NCBI GenBank assembly: GCA_022818135.1
Contig: JAFMSR010000012.1
Span: 6,073,768-6,137,767, forward strand
Length of the DNA: 64,000 nt
Direction of reading: 5' to 3'
From: Saxidomus purpurata
Lineage: Eukaryota; Mollusca; Bivalvia; Venerida; Veneridae
Under the pieces are notes generated by a model that did no database searches, was not told the DNA's origin, and worked only from the letters and a program-made list of their open reading frames with translations. Below, in pieces: positions 24,951 through 36,004 of this stretch. The first letter of the stretch is position 1. Each line of letters starts with the position of its first letter. Made by a program: the position numbers and the translations under genes.

Positions 24951-27900
24951 GTACGTGTATTGTATCTTAAAACACGTGATTTTTACAATGGTTTTCGTAG
25001 TTAACACAGTGCCTGCCTACGTAATAAATATTTGTCTCCCGCATGACAACCCTCCGATCACCGACAGGGTATCGAACTTATGTTCGGAAAACATGTTTCG
25101 GAAAACTCCAACTGAACATACCATAAAAATATGAGAACTGCAATTACATGCAGCTTCATGGCGTGGTGTTTAGTCAAGTCGAAGTCAAAGAATTTATTGG
25201 CACAAACATATATTTAGTGTAAGATTACGTATATGAAAACTTGTTCAAATGTATTTAAACAACATAATTAAGCACTTCCAACCCAGCGGATAGTGAAACA
25301 ATAATTCTGCCTGTTCTCGTTTATTTGCCACAATATGTATCGACATGTCTTTGCAACCTGGTGTAGGCTACCATATCACACTCAGTGGTTTTCGTTATAT
25401 TTTGAAAAGAGCACAAAAAGTGATGTAAATTAAAAATTCTTTTTCAATCGAACATATTCCTATCTCACTAACAAAAAACCTATGCGTGTTTGCCGCGTGT
25501 GTAACATAATTGCCGGGTGAGCGAAGGAGATATACATTCCATTGAAAAGTTTGCTGGGTATTGCAACTGAAGCTGGATGCATATACTTCGGTTGTGTTGT
25601 TATACACCCCGGGTATTCGACTACCTATACGCCTGACCGATACCTAAGACGCATCTTCTATGTTCATGTTTGTTGTAAGTACGCTGCTAACAAAACCAAA
25701 CTAGATACACCTATTTTTGCATTTCGCGAGCGTTTAAGACATCTATCTTCTGGTAAATGAGTCATTAAAATTAAAGATTATTGGTAAAATATGAATAAAT
25801 ATGCGGAAAATGGTACATTTCGACACTTCAAGCTTTATTATTCTCAACAACCTCAAACTCCCCGCAGCGGAGCTCACCAATTCAAATCGCTGTAAAGAGT
25901 TTGAAAGAACCTAACATTTCTTCCATGTTTTGTGCAGGGGAATGGAATGTTAACATTTTTGACGTGTAGAAGCGGGTAGAGGCATCATCGCACCAATATT
26001 TGGCCTTGTCCCGTATCCAATGTTGTCCCGCCAAAGTATTTTTGACCCATGAAAGTAATTTTGTTCCAGGTAAGTAAGTAGACCTTATTCTTTTGGCAGT
26101 GAAGATGGAATAAGGGTGGAAAGGTATACGGGTCGGGTTGTCGCTAACACACAGTTTATTTGTTTTGACCTTGATCTGTATTGCTGGAATATAAATCGTT
26201 TTTGATAGTGTTTTAACTTAGCAGAAACAAATCCCTTTTGTTAATTATAATAACTGGGAAATAAGAGCAGTCACCTATAACAATAGACTAAACAGAATAT
26301 CAGCTAAACAGAACCTTAACATATATCGCTCCGTATTTCTTTCATGTATAATGCATGTACAACATGAGCTATGTATACATGTTTACTGCAATGTTGTGTC
26401 TTTTATCGTCGAGTTTACAGTACGGTATAGTTTAAGGTTTAGCAAATTCATACACTTCTCTACATTTTATACATGTAGTAGTGTTTACTTACGAAATTAA
26501 TGTAGGTCATACTCCTATGAAATGCAATAAAGTTTAATCTATTTCTAACATTTACCCATATATTTGTGTTTTAATTCAGATTAAAAAAAAACCCCAGGTT
26601 TTTATAATTTAGTTAGGTAGCGATAGACATAAGCTGTATATGGTTTGCCAAAATCTTCAAGTTATTTGTCTAGCTTTCATGCAAACCCATGCATTTTTTA
26701 AAAGGCCTGATTAACATCTATACAAATGAAAAGAAACAGATGCTGGTGCTCATTTCGACTGAAGCAATTAACTATAGGTCATGAAATGTAAATATTTTCT
26801 AATCACTCAGCAAAGTTGAACAGTTCTGACAGCTACGGGGTACCACCTGCGATGTAAAGCTTTAGTGCCTTTTATGCACTATTGTTTGCTTTAGAAACCT
26901 AGCCACATAATTCATTATACATGTCTTTAAATTATTTTTTAAAAATTGACAAATTATGTTGTGGCTGGAGGCTATCCCTAGCAGAGTATAGAAGCGGATG
27001 GGACAATGAGGACATTATCTCTCCAATATTTGGCCTTGTCACACCAAATATTCTCTCTCGAATGTGCTGTGACAATCGGGCCATCCCAAGCATAGCATAT
27101 TTAAGAGCTTAAACTACTTTAAAGACAGATATATATATAGTGGATTAACAACACAGCTTTTCACTATAGGCGGCACCTTAGTTGTAAACTATGTTTAAAA
27201 TTGAAGAGATCTTTTACATTTAGCGACCATTTTCATTTTGTAGTCATTTGCATCACCATTTCTTTTGTGTAATTTAATAAAAGAACATAAGACCTTTCCA
27301 AAGATGTGTATGTTAACATACTTTCTAAACGCAATGAATAAGATATCAAGTATTGGTAAAATACGGTGTTCAGTCTAAATAAAAAGTAATTTCCAACCTC
27401 CGGTATTTATTTTCATTCTCATATATGCACACTTATTATACCATTATATCACACTTGGTTAATTATACACCATCTCTCAATTTTAAAACAATCCATTTCC
27501 ATGGTTAACTTATATAGCGATTGTGGTATCCCTTTGATCTACAAAACCGGCGAGAATGGTATCTACGCTAATCATCAGCGGTAGCCTAAATTCCACACAC
27601 ATGTCTCCGAAAAATTGCTTTTTCATTTTTAATGAAACAAAAGTAATGGCTTACTAACTGAATGTTTGCTTTCCATTTGTTTTTTAAAAATATTTTAAAA
27701 TAGCTTAAATTTTGAAGATGATTATTCCAATCTTCGAAATTATACGATAACGAGATAATAAATTCATGTTGAACAGGAGCCGGACATTTTACAGATATAT
27801 AGGAAAAAGTGTATTTTTACGTTTTCCGATCTGAAACAGTATCAAATCTCCAATAAATGGTGAATTAATACCAATTTAATGGCATGACCACAAACATTCG

Positions 27901-30900
27901 ACATGAACATAGAGCAGGAATTTTAGGTATCGTTCAGGGGAATACCCGGTGCGATCTACTCCCTGTTATAGATAGAGTACTGTTTGCGAGAATAATTACG
28001 TTATTTCAGAGAAATGACGTAATTATTCGAGTCAACAGTAATCTATTTTGTATTGTTTTATGATCTACTGCATACATCTATAGGAAAACCCTGTACTGTA
28101 TTTCTGACACAGAATGATATGAACACATGATATATCTACAATAGAGAACAGTTACATTAGTGTGACAGAACAAATGTGCAATAATACAAAATAGATTACT
28201 GATGGCTACGCAAACAGTACTCTATCTATTACTTATGGCACGTTTGTTCTGTTGTGCTATTGTAACTGTTCTCTATAGTAGATAGATGTGTTCTATCACA
28301 GATAGATCACAGCCTCAGTCCATTTTTAGTAGAGTAATCTATTTTGTATTGTGACACATTTGTTCTGTCGCACTATTGTAACTGTTCTCTATTGTAGATA
28401 TATCATGTGTTCTATTACATATAGATCACAGTTAAGCTCCTCCCCCATACACAGTGCAAATTAATGGAAAAACAGTATGCACTAGACAGTATGTGTCGAG
28501 TTTCATGTATATTTAACCAGACTATGGGTATGCATTAATTATAAAAGGTAGACGTAGCGTGCTAGATCTAGGTGAAAATGACGAAACATTGCCCTTTGGT
28601 TCAATTTAGTAATTTGAACTCGTCACTGATATTTTAAACCACACATTGTCCTTTGTGTAATAAGCACGCATGACTATTAACCTAGTGAACAATGTGCAAA
28701 AGTGACAAAAAAGCCATACAGCGATATAGGATTACTGGGACGAGTTTTAAAGCATATTGATGTTGATGGTAACTCTACACAACATACGTTAGACCATTGA
28801 TGGAAAACGCAGTACTATTGAATGCCTGAAATGAGTCCAACGATATGCAACAAGATTGGTTCTTGAACTGGGGGTGGGGTGGGGGGGGGGGCATACAAGA
28901 TAATAACTGGAAAGTTCAACTTAAATTCTGAAAAAAATCGTAGTTAAAATGTTAGTGCACTCACTGTAGAAACCTTAAAAAAACAGACTACACCAACACT
29001 GGCATGAAACTATGAGACATGGGACACAAGAGGCATTGCATAAATTTAAATCTCCCATACACAATGTAAATGTTCTCGTCACCATATCTAAAAAAAAGAA
29101 ATTGTATTATATAGATTTTTTGATTTTTTAGATATGGTGGCCTGTGTATAGAAGTACCAACCATTGTACATTGTCTTTGCCGGACGTGATTTACATCATG
29201 ATAAATGGATCAAGTTGCGACTATACGATCGTGAATAATTAGCTTAGTTTAGTCAGAATTAAGTACAGTGCAACTACCTGAGTTAAGCAACAACATATGC
29301 AACCACTTTATATTCCTCCCGTTTGACTTAAGATGATAGCAATTTATTTTGAGTTAAGATACCACCTGTCTCAAGAGAGACCACAATTTCAGCTTCCCTT
29401 GAATGGTCGCTTAAGACAGATATGCCAAAATATATAGAGCCAGAATATATAGATTTCCCAAAAGCAGTGTATGATATGTTTATATATGTCTGTCATATAC
29501 AATCTAATAAAAAAAGATACATCTAAGCTTACTAAAGATCAAATTATATTTATTTCACTAAAATTACAAGCTTTACTATCTCGTAACTACCATCATAAAG
29601 ATATCTTTCATCGAAACAGAGACATCTCTCATAAATACAAAGATATCTCCATACTTTGAGAGATATCTCTATACGTTTATGAGATATCTCTCTGCATTTA
29701 ACATACATATCTTTTAGGTAGGCTATATATCTCTGTACTCTGTTACATTCAGAGATATCTCTTCAGAAAAGAGAGATATATATCTTTCAAAACATGTCTC
29801 TGAATTAAAGAGATATCTCCCCTATTTTAAGAGATATGTCTCAGAAATATCTGTTTTTAATTAATTAGTTAATTGACTTGTCATATATTTTGACGAAAAC
29901 GAGGTTCGATAAAGTGGATCACGATACACGTGGCACTTGCTCGAGAAATATTAAACAGTCTAGTCATATTTGGTAAAAGACTTCAATATACACATCGTAT
30001 CTTTTACACAGACCAGTCCTCGGCAATGCATGTAAAACACGTCAACTATGGAGGGAGTCATCTGGTTACAGGGCCTAGCTCCGGCGACGAAGACCAAGAT
30101 GATGACGATGATGTCACCGGGTCCAAAAAGGCTAAAATGGTGCAAACAGTTGGTGAAGATGACAGTAGTTCATCATCTGATGAGGACGACAGTGACAGCT
30201 CGAGTGATTCTATAGAGATGACTCTTGAACAAAGATTACAGGTATTTACAACATCGTGTCTAATTATCATAGTAGCTTAGTTTTGTGGAGAAAGAGGACA
30301 ATTGGGTGTCGTTTTTGTTGTCTCACAAAAGCACATTTGCTTTTAGACGCACATTTTCAACATGGGGCTGAAAATGTTACCATCTCAAAAACAGCAAATT
30401 GAACGCCATTACAAATGCAGATACAGTTATCTTTATGTGAAATAGACTGTGAGGTAGATTGTCAGTGTAAAACCGTGTAAACTGACTTTAACAGGGTGGT
30501 AGGTGTAAAGTGAGTACAAACATGGTTTAAGTGAGAAAAATGAGAGCAAACTTTAGAAAATGGCGGATGACGTGTTATTTTACTTTCGGTTTCTATTCGT
30601 GAAAGCTCCCACCTGACCAGATTAAACCTTCAATAACTTTAAAACTTCGAATCATTGCGGGTGGAAACATAAAACCGAGTGAAGGTTACATATAACCCTT
30701 GACTAACGGCATATTAATATAATTTCAAAGCGTAAAGAAAACGACTTTCCTTGGTATGAATGCCTTGACCTCGTTAAAAATCACGTCGTACGCCATTTTC
30801 TAAAGTTTGCTCTCATTTTTTTTTTACTTAAACCAAGTTTGCACTCAATATACACCTATCCCCCCCCCCCCCCGCTCTGTTTAACACGGATTTGTTTATC

Positions 30901-32952
30901 CTTGTCAAGCAATATAAACCTTCTCTACATCTAGTATTCATGCTGTATATGTAATATATGAAATCTAAACATGTGAAGCTGGCTTGTTATAGTTTCACAT
31001 TCATATTGACAGGACAAACCTCTGACACAGACCGCTCGTCTCGGACTCTTTCGCGCAACCATATGCAGTGTACTGAAAAGTTTACAAGAGCGTTGTCACA
31101 CAGTGTCAGTCAATGAAGCCATATTTGCTCTGAAACAAGACGTTCCTTTCGTGGAGAATGGTAAATGTTCTCTTTACATTTATGATGATAATTATTATTA
31201 ATAATAATAATTATTATTATTAGTATCATTTTTATATAACAAATAGTTTATAGTGTATGGTTATTACACCTGTTCGATTAATGAAGAAAATAACAATCAT
31301 TACGTCCGCCATCATTTAAAGCTACAATGTATTGTTCTTATTATCATTACAGCACGAAGTACTCAAAGGTGTAGTATTGTGATAGCCCGATGTCAGGCGT
31401 CTGTCTGTGTATCTCTACGTCTGTCCGCACTTACCTTGTGAACACTCTGAAGGTCACACCTGAAGTCCAATCATGAGGAAAATTGGTCAGGATGTTTATC
31501 TCAATAATATCTCGGCCGAGTACGTGGGGTCAAAAACTATGTCACTGGGTCAAATTATATAAAAATCCTGTGAAAACTCGAGAGGCATCATTTGACCTCT
31601 ATGTTAAGTCATGGAAAAACGTTGTGAACACTCTACAACCCATATTTTGTACCCAATTACCTTGAAAATTGGTCAGAATGCTTGTATTGATTAAGTCTAG
31701 GCCAAATTGAAAACTGGTTCATGTGGGGTAAAAAAACGAGGTCATTAGGTCAAATAACTGAAAAAATTCATGTGAACACTCTAGAAACCAAATGTTGTAC
31801 CCAATTATCTTGAAACTTACCCAGAATGTACGTATTGATGAACTGTAGGTCAAGATCGAAACGGGCTTATGTCAGGTCAAAAACTAGGTCACCTGGTAAA
31901 ATCATAGAACAATCTTGTGAACATTCTAGAAGCCACATTTTGTACTGAATATTGTACATTTGTCAGAATATTTGTCTTGATAAAGTCTAGATCAAATTCA
32001 AACTGGATCACATGTGGTCAAAACCTATGTCACCAGGTCAATTCATAGAAACACCCTGTGAAAACATGAGAAGCCACAATTAGACAATTAGACAATAGTA
32101 TGCATTACTGAACTCTATATCAAGTTCAAAACTGGGCCGTGTGGGGGTCAGTGATACTCAGGTGAGCGATAAAGGGCCATAACGGCCCTCTTGTTTATTC
32201 CAGATATCAATATGCCGATGTGGAACAATCTAAGAGTTGAGTCCTTGTTTTCTGTTGTGACATGTGTTTTCGGATTGATTTGTCTGTGCGCCTCACTAAA
32301 GCCGTGCTGTGACAACCGACGTTTATCAGTTTACCTAGGGTCACTGTCATTCTTCTTGTCTGGTCAGTTGTATTACATTTTTGTATTTCGGGTGAATACT
32401 GATTTAGATCCAATAACTTAAAACAAAGTAACTGTAGAACATTTGGAGAATTGAAATGATACAATGGCCAACCATGCCTCAATAAACTATATCCCAGATC
32501 TTACTCCAGTTGATAATACATTAGCGAATTTTGATTCAATTTTGATAGCAATTTTCATTTTCGACAGTTGATAATTTTCAGGACAGTAAAAGTGCTACCT
32601 TTTAAAAATGCATGCCATAGGCCGGACAACCAAATTGGACAAAACATTTACATTTTGTAAATAGAACTATTTTTTTCCAGGTGTGCTTGTATTCATACCG
32701 ATTGTTCGCGTGCTCCTTGTCTCCTCAGACTTTAAACAGAGTCTGGCAACAAGTCTGAATGTGACAACACAACTGATGACGTCATGGTCGCTTGTCGCTT
32801 CCGGCGTTGGTGCTATTTTCGCTCTTCTTGCATCCTTCGCCCTGATTGCGACAAAATGGTTCCGGGTCACGAAGAAGTTGTATCATGTCATAAAAACCAA
32901 TCCAAGTGACCTTGAGCATGTTCCAAATGGCATAGTGTTGAAACAGAAATGA
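24668..32952 (+). CDS. claudin/PMP22-like four-pass membrane protein, paralogue 1 (5 exons)
   Basis: Exons 24668-24950, 30012-30241, 31013-31160, 32204-32362 and 32681-32952 join in frame (intron phases 1, 0, 1, 1; all GT-AG) to 363 residues. TM1 lies at about 6-31. Residues 79-171 are an acidic Ser/Asp/Glu region; the claudin-type GLF---C signature (GLF 182-184, C189, C199) is in exon 3; TM2 is at about 233-252, TM3 258-285, TM4 305-330, then a short basic tail. From exon 4 on it aligns with the gene at 44.3 kb (WNNLRVE against WNDLRVE; SGVLVF against SGVLFL; splice phases identical). The family makes cell-cell contacts or modulates membrane complexes; the role here is unknown. Odd points: the first extracellular loop is some 200 residues against about 50 in ordinary claudins, and GLW is GLF. 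Splice sites are inferred from sequence only; the link of exon 1 to exon 2 across a 5-kb intron rests on phase and shared acidic composition. Confidence 0.82.
25930..27095 (+). repeat. direct repeat pair in intron 1
   Basis: The phrase AGAAGCGG... CCAATATTTGGCCTTGTC occurs at about 25970-26012 and 26990-27040, with weaker similarity on either side. It may be two copies of one small repeat. The copy at 26921-27112 is open in one frame but has no convincing splice context. Confidence 0.4.
27960..28440. repeat. nested inverted and direct repeats in intron 1
   Basis: A ~100-bp module containing AATCTATTTTGTATT, TTTGTTCTGT and AACTGTTCTCTAT plus TAGATATATCATGTGTTC appears inverted at about 28110-28205 and forward at about 28235-28310 and 28333-28425. 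Outer arms GATAGAGTACTGTTTGCG (27971) and CGCAAACAGTACTCTATC (28211) also pair. An inner hairpin AATAATTACGTTATTTC/GAAATGACGTAATTATT lies at 27991-28030. It looks like a composite of nested foldback MITEs. Confidence 0.8.
29585..29860. repeat. GAGATATCTC palindrome-rich repeat, second copy
   Basis: Same degenerate GATATC-centred array as at 2121-2560, within intron 1 of the claudin-like gene (for example CATACTTTGAGAGATATCTC and AAGAGATATCTCCCC). Confidence 0.75.
30012..30241 (+). CDS. exon 2 of claudin-like paralogue 1 (acidic loop)
   Basis: Acceptor CTTTTACACAG precedes 30012 and donor GTATTT follows 30241. It encodes about 77 residues rich in Asp, Glu and Ser, including GDEDQDDDDD and a DDSSSSSDEDDSDSSSD run. 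The exon keeps frame from phase 1 to phase 0. It makes up much of the enlarged extracellular loop. Confidence 0.75.
31013..31160 (+). CDS. exon 3 of claudin-like paralogue 1 (GLF-C-C)
   Basis: Acceptor TATTGACAG and donor GTAAATG flank a 148-base exon encoding RLGLFRATIC followed ten residues later by a second Cys. This is the counterpart of GLWASQEC...C at the end of exon 1 in paralogue 2, and both end in phase 1 before a D-x-x-M-x-x-W-N exon. Confidence 0.8.
31370..32195 (-). repeat. dispersed GGTCA-type repeat with GGGCC hairpin head, in intron 3
   Basis: Four to five ~170-bp units carry GGTCAAAAACTAGGTCAC, CTTGTGAACATTCTAGAAGCC and TTGTCTTGATAAAGTCTAG. The block ends at 32160-32195 with CAGGTGAGCGATAAAGGGCC and GGCCCTCTTGTTT, the reverse complement of the hairpin head seen at 55.83, 59.72 and 63.55 kb. 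Its end abuts the acceptor of exon 4. Confidence 0.85.
32204..32362 (+). CDS. exon 4 of claudin-like paralogue 1 (TM2 and start of TM3)
   Basis: Acceptor TTGTTTATTCCAG, donor GTCAGTTG. It encodes MWNNLRVESLF, a hydrophobic TM2 ending in LKPCC, and the start of TM3. Length 159, phase 1 to 1, as in the 168-base exon 46073-46240. Confidence 0.88.
32681..32952 (+). CDS. exon 5 of claudin-like paralogue 1 (TM3 end, TM4, C-terminus)
   Basis: Acceptor TTTTTTCCAG, stop TGA at 32950-32952. It encodes GVLVFIPIVRVLLVSS, a second extracellular loop with LNVT (possible N-glycosylation), TM4, and a basic tail WFRVTKKLYHVIKTN. No clear polyadenylation signal was found close behind. Confidence 0.88.
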
Positions 32953-33214
32953 CAGCTACTGAAGCCCAGATCGATATTTATCAAAATATTCAAGAAAAAC
33001 TGAAAAGGAGAAAGAAAAAATGTCGCCGAAGTCGTATTAATGCATAACTAGTGAGCTAACAATATAACTGATATTTCGTTATTAGGCATTAACCGGAAAA
33101 TGTACATGTACTACCATTCCTTTGATTTACATTTACTTGACGTGAATATTGAAATGAAAATAACTCTTACTGATAATAATCTTACACGAGTTGGTTTCTG
33201 CTTTGTTGTCATAA

Positions 33215-34385
33215 TTTTAGCCAGAGGGTGAGACTGTGACTGCGCACAAGTGTGATACCGTGACTGTGCACGAGTGTGAGACTGTGACTGTGCACGAGTG
33301 TGAGACTGTGAAGGCGCACGAGTGTGAGACGTGACTGTGCACGAGTGTGAGACTGTGCCGTGCACGAGTGTGAGACTGTGACTGTGCACGAGTGTGAGAC
33401 TGTGCCTGTGCACGAGTGTGAGACTGTGACTGTGCACGAGTGTGAGACTGTGCACAAGTGTGAGACTGTGCCTGTGCACGAGTGTGAGACTTTGACTGTG
33501 CACGAGTGTGAGACTGTGCACAAGTGTGAGACTGTGACTGTGCACGAGTGTTGGACCGTGACATGTGCACAAGTGTGAACTGTGCTGTGCACGAGTGTGA
33601 AACTGTGACTGTGCACGAGTGTTGGACCGTGACTGTGCACGAGTGTGAGACTGTGACTGTGCACGATTCTTGGGCCGTGACTGTGCACGAGTGTGAAACT
33701 GTGACTGTGAGGTGACGTGCACGAGTGTTGGACCGTGACTGTGCACGAGTGTGAGACTGTGACTGTGCACGAGGTTTGGGCCGTGACTGTGCACGAGTGT
33801 GAAACTGTGACTGTGCACGAGTGTTGGACCGTGACTGTGCACGAGTGTGAGACTGTGACTGTGCACGAGTTTTGGGCCGTGACTGTGCACGAGTGTGAGA
33901 CTGTGACTGTGCACGAGTGTTGGACCGTGACTGTGCACGAGTGTGAGACTGTGCCTGTGCACGAGTGTTAGACCGTGACTGTGCACGAGTGTGAGACTGT
34001 GACTGTGCACGAGTGTTGGACCGTGACAGTGCACAAGTGTGAGACTGTGCCTGTGCACGAATGTGAGACTGTGCCTGAGCACGAGTGTGAGACTGTGCCT
34101 GTGCACGAGTGTGAGACTGTGACTGTGCACGAGTGTAAGACTGTGCCTGAGCACGAGTATGAGACTGTGACTGTGCACGAGTGTGAGACTGTGACTGCGC
34201 ACGAGTATGATACTGTGACTGTGCACGAGTGTGAGATTGTGACTGTGAACGAGTGTTGGACCGTGACTGTGCACGAGTGTTGGACCGTGACTGTGCACGA
34301 GTATTGGACCGTGACTCTCCACGAGTGTGAGACTGTGACTCTGCACGAGTGTGTGACCGTGACTGTGCACGAATGTGGATTTTCT
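33215..34385. repeat. 24-bp minisatellite array (array C)
   Basis: About 48 units of GTGCACGAGTGTGAGACTGTGACT and variants (GTTGGACCGTGACT, GTTTTGGGCC, CTGTGCCT). The period of 24 leaves both strands open and produces repeat-encoded frames of up to 458 codons on the minus strand, here judged non-coding. Part of the array alternates in a higher-order pattern of GTGTGAGACTG and GTGTTGGACCG units. Confidence 0.95.
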
Positions 34386-34805
34386 TTGTATATATTCCCA
34401 GATTAGATAATGTCTTTCTTTCACAGAACGAAAGTGCACATAAACATTGAAATTGTTTTCGTCGAAAACATGTTGATATTTTTGCAAATTTGGTTACAAC
34501 ATTTCTGATGTTAAAAGTATGATTTTTTGACGTATAAGCAAAATAACCCATTATGTGATGATACTTCAACATATTTCAACTACAATTAAAATCACACGCT
34601 GATATACATTGCAACAACATATGACCTTGAGAAGCCGGTAATGTTTTTTGAAATTATAATGTGATTGTCGTGACTGCATCGTGTTTTTCGGCACAGCCTT
34701 ATTAAGCTCGCTTTTGACCGGGAGTTGGTAATTTTTCAACCGTCAATAAAATGACAAGTAGAATGTATAACAATTTTTGAATTGAGAAATTTACTCTGTA
34801 AAACA
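34386..34805. other. AT-rich spacer, nothing recognised
   Basis: No gene or RNA is evident between the 24-bp and 50-bp arrays. This may be the left part of the element that bears the 50-bp array. Confidence 0.4.
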
Positions 34806-34870
34806 CCTTTTAATTGGAAAATACCGATTGAAGAAGGTCATTAAAATACTCTTCCCTTTTCAGTCTTTCT
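34806..34870 (+). repeat. leader before the 50-bp satellite
   Basis: CACCTTTTAATTGGAAAATAC and AAGGTCATTAAAATACTC align with the leader before array B (5450-5530). Confidence 0.6.
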
Positions 34871-35780
34871 AACAGTCAATGAATAAATGTAGTTTACCGA
34901 GAGTCTACGACACCTGCATTTACAGTCAATGAATAAATGTAGTTCACCGGGAGTCTACGACACCTGCATTTACAGTCAATGTATAAATGTAGTTCACCGC
35001 GAGTCTACGACACCTGCATTTACAGTCAATGAATAAATGTAGTTCACCGCGAGTCTACGACACCTGCATTTACAGTCAATGAATAAATGTAGTTCACCGC
35101 GAGTCTACGACACCCGCATTTACAGTCAATGAATAAATGTAGTTCACCGCGAGTCTACGACACCCGCATTTACAGTCAATGAATAAATGTAGTTCACCGC
35201 GAGTCTACGACACCCGCATTTACAGTCAATGAATAAATGTAGTTCACCGCGAGTCTACGACACCCGCATTTACAGTCAATGAATAAATGTAGTTCACCGC
35301 GAGTCTACGACACCCGCATTTACAGTCAATGAATAAATGTAGTTCACCGCGAGTCTACGACACCCGCATTTACAGTCAATGAATAAATGTAGTTCACCGC
35401 GAGTCTACGACACCCGCATTTACAGTCAATGAATAAATGTAGTTCACCGCGAGTCTACGACACCCGCATTTACAGTCAATGAATAAATGTAGTTCACCGC
35501 GAGTCTACGACACCCGCATTTACAGTCAATGAATAAATGTAGTTCACCGCGAGTCTACGACACCCGCATTTACAGTCAATGAATAAATGTAGTTCACCGC
35601 GAGTCTACGACACCCGCATTTACAGTCAATGAATAAATGTAGTTGACCGCGAGTCTACGACACCCGCATTTACAGTCAATGAATAAATGTAGTTGACCGC
35701 GAGTCTACGACACCCGCATTTACAGTCAATGAATAAATGTAGTTTACCGAGAGTCTACGACACCTGCATTTACAGTCAAT
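34871..35780 (+). repeat. 50-bp satellite array, left part (array D)
   Basis: About 18 units of a 50-bp monomer that contains AATGAATAAATGTAGTTCAC and GAGTCTACGACACCTGCATT. Inner units share the variant ACACCCGCATT and are almost identical, while both outer edges keep ACACCTGCATT. That pattern fits recent expansion of one variant. AAATGTAG and CTGCATTT within the monomer can pair as a hairpin. Confidence 0.96.
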
Positions 35781-36004
35781 AATAATAATAATAATAATAA
35801 TCTCTAACGGGCTCGGGCACCAACCATCCCTTGGGATTCTGCAGATGTTATAACACGAAAAAACGTGCGTTAACCCTACATAAACAACACAATATGAATA
35901 AGACTATCGTAATATGCATACATATTACATAAAGATATAAAAATAATGACAGACATAAAAGATTATGTTTCACTTACAATATAAAGTAGGTTGCAAAAAA
36001 GTAT

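Noticed and set aside
26921..27112. Possible exon in intron 1 of the claudin-like gene
   Set aside because: Part of a direct repeat pair; phase does not fit the exon chain and no matching donor or acceptor was convincing.
33111..34572. Minus-strand open frames of 451 and 458 codons and + strand frames across the 24-bp array
   Set aside because: They follow from a repeat period divisible by 3, occur in several frames at once and have no domain or splice context.
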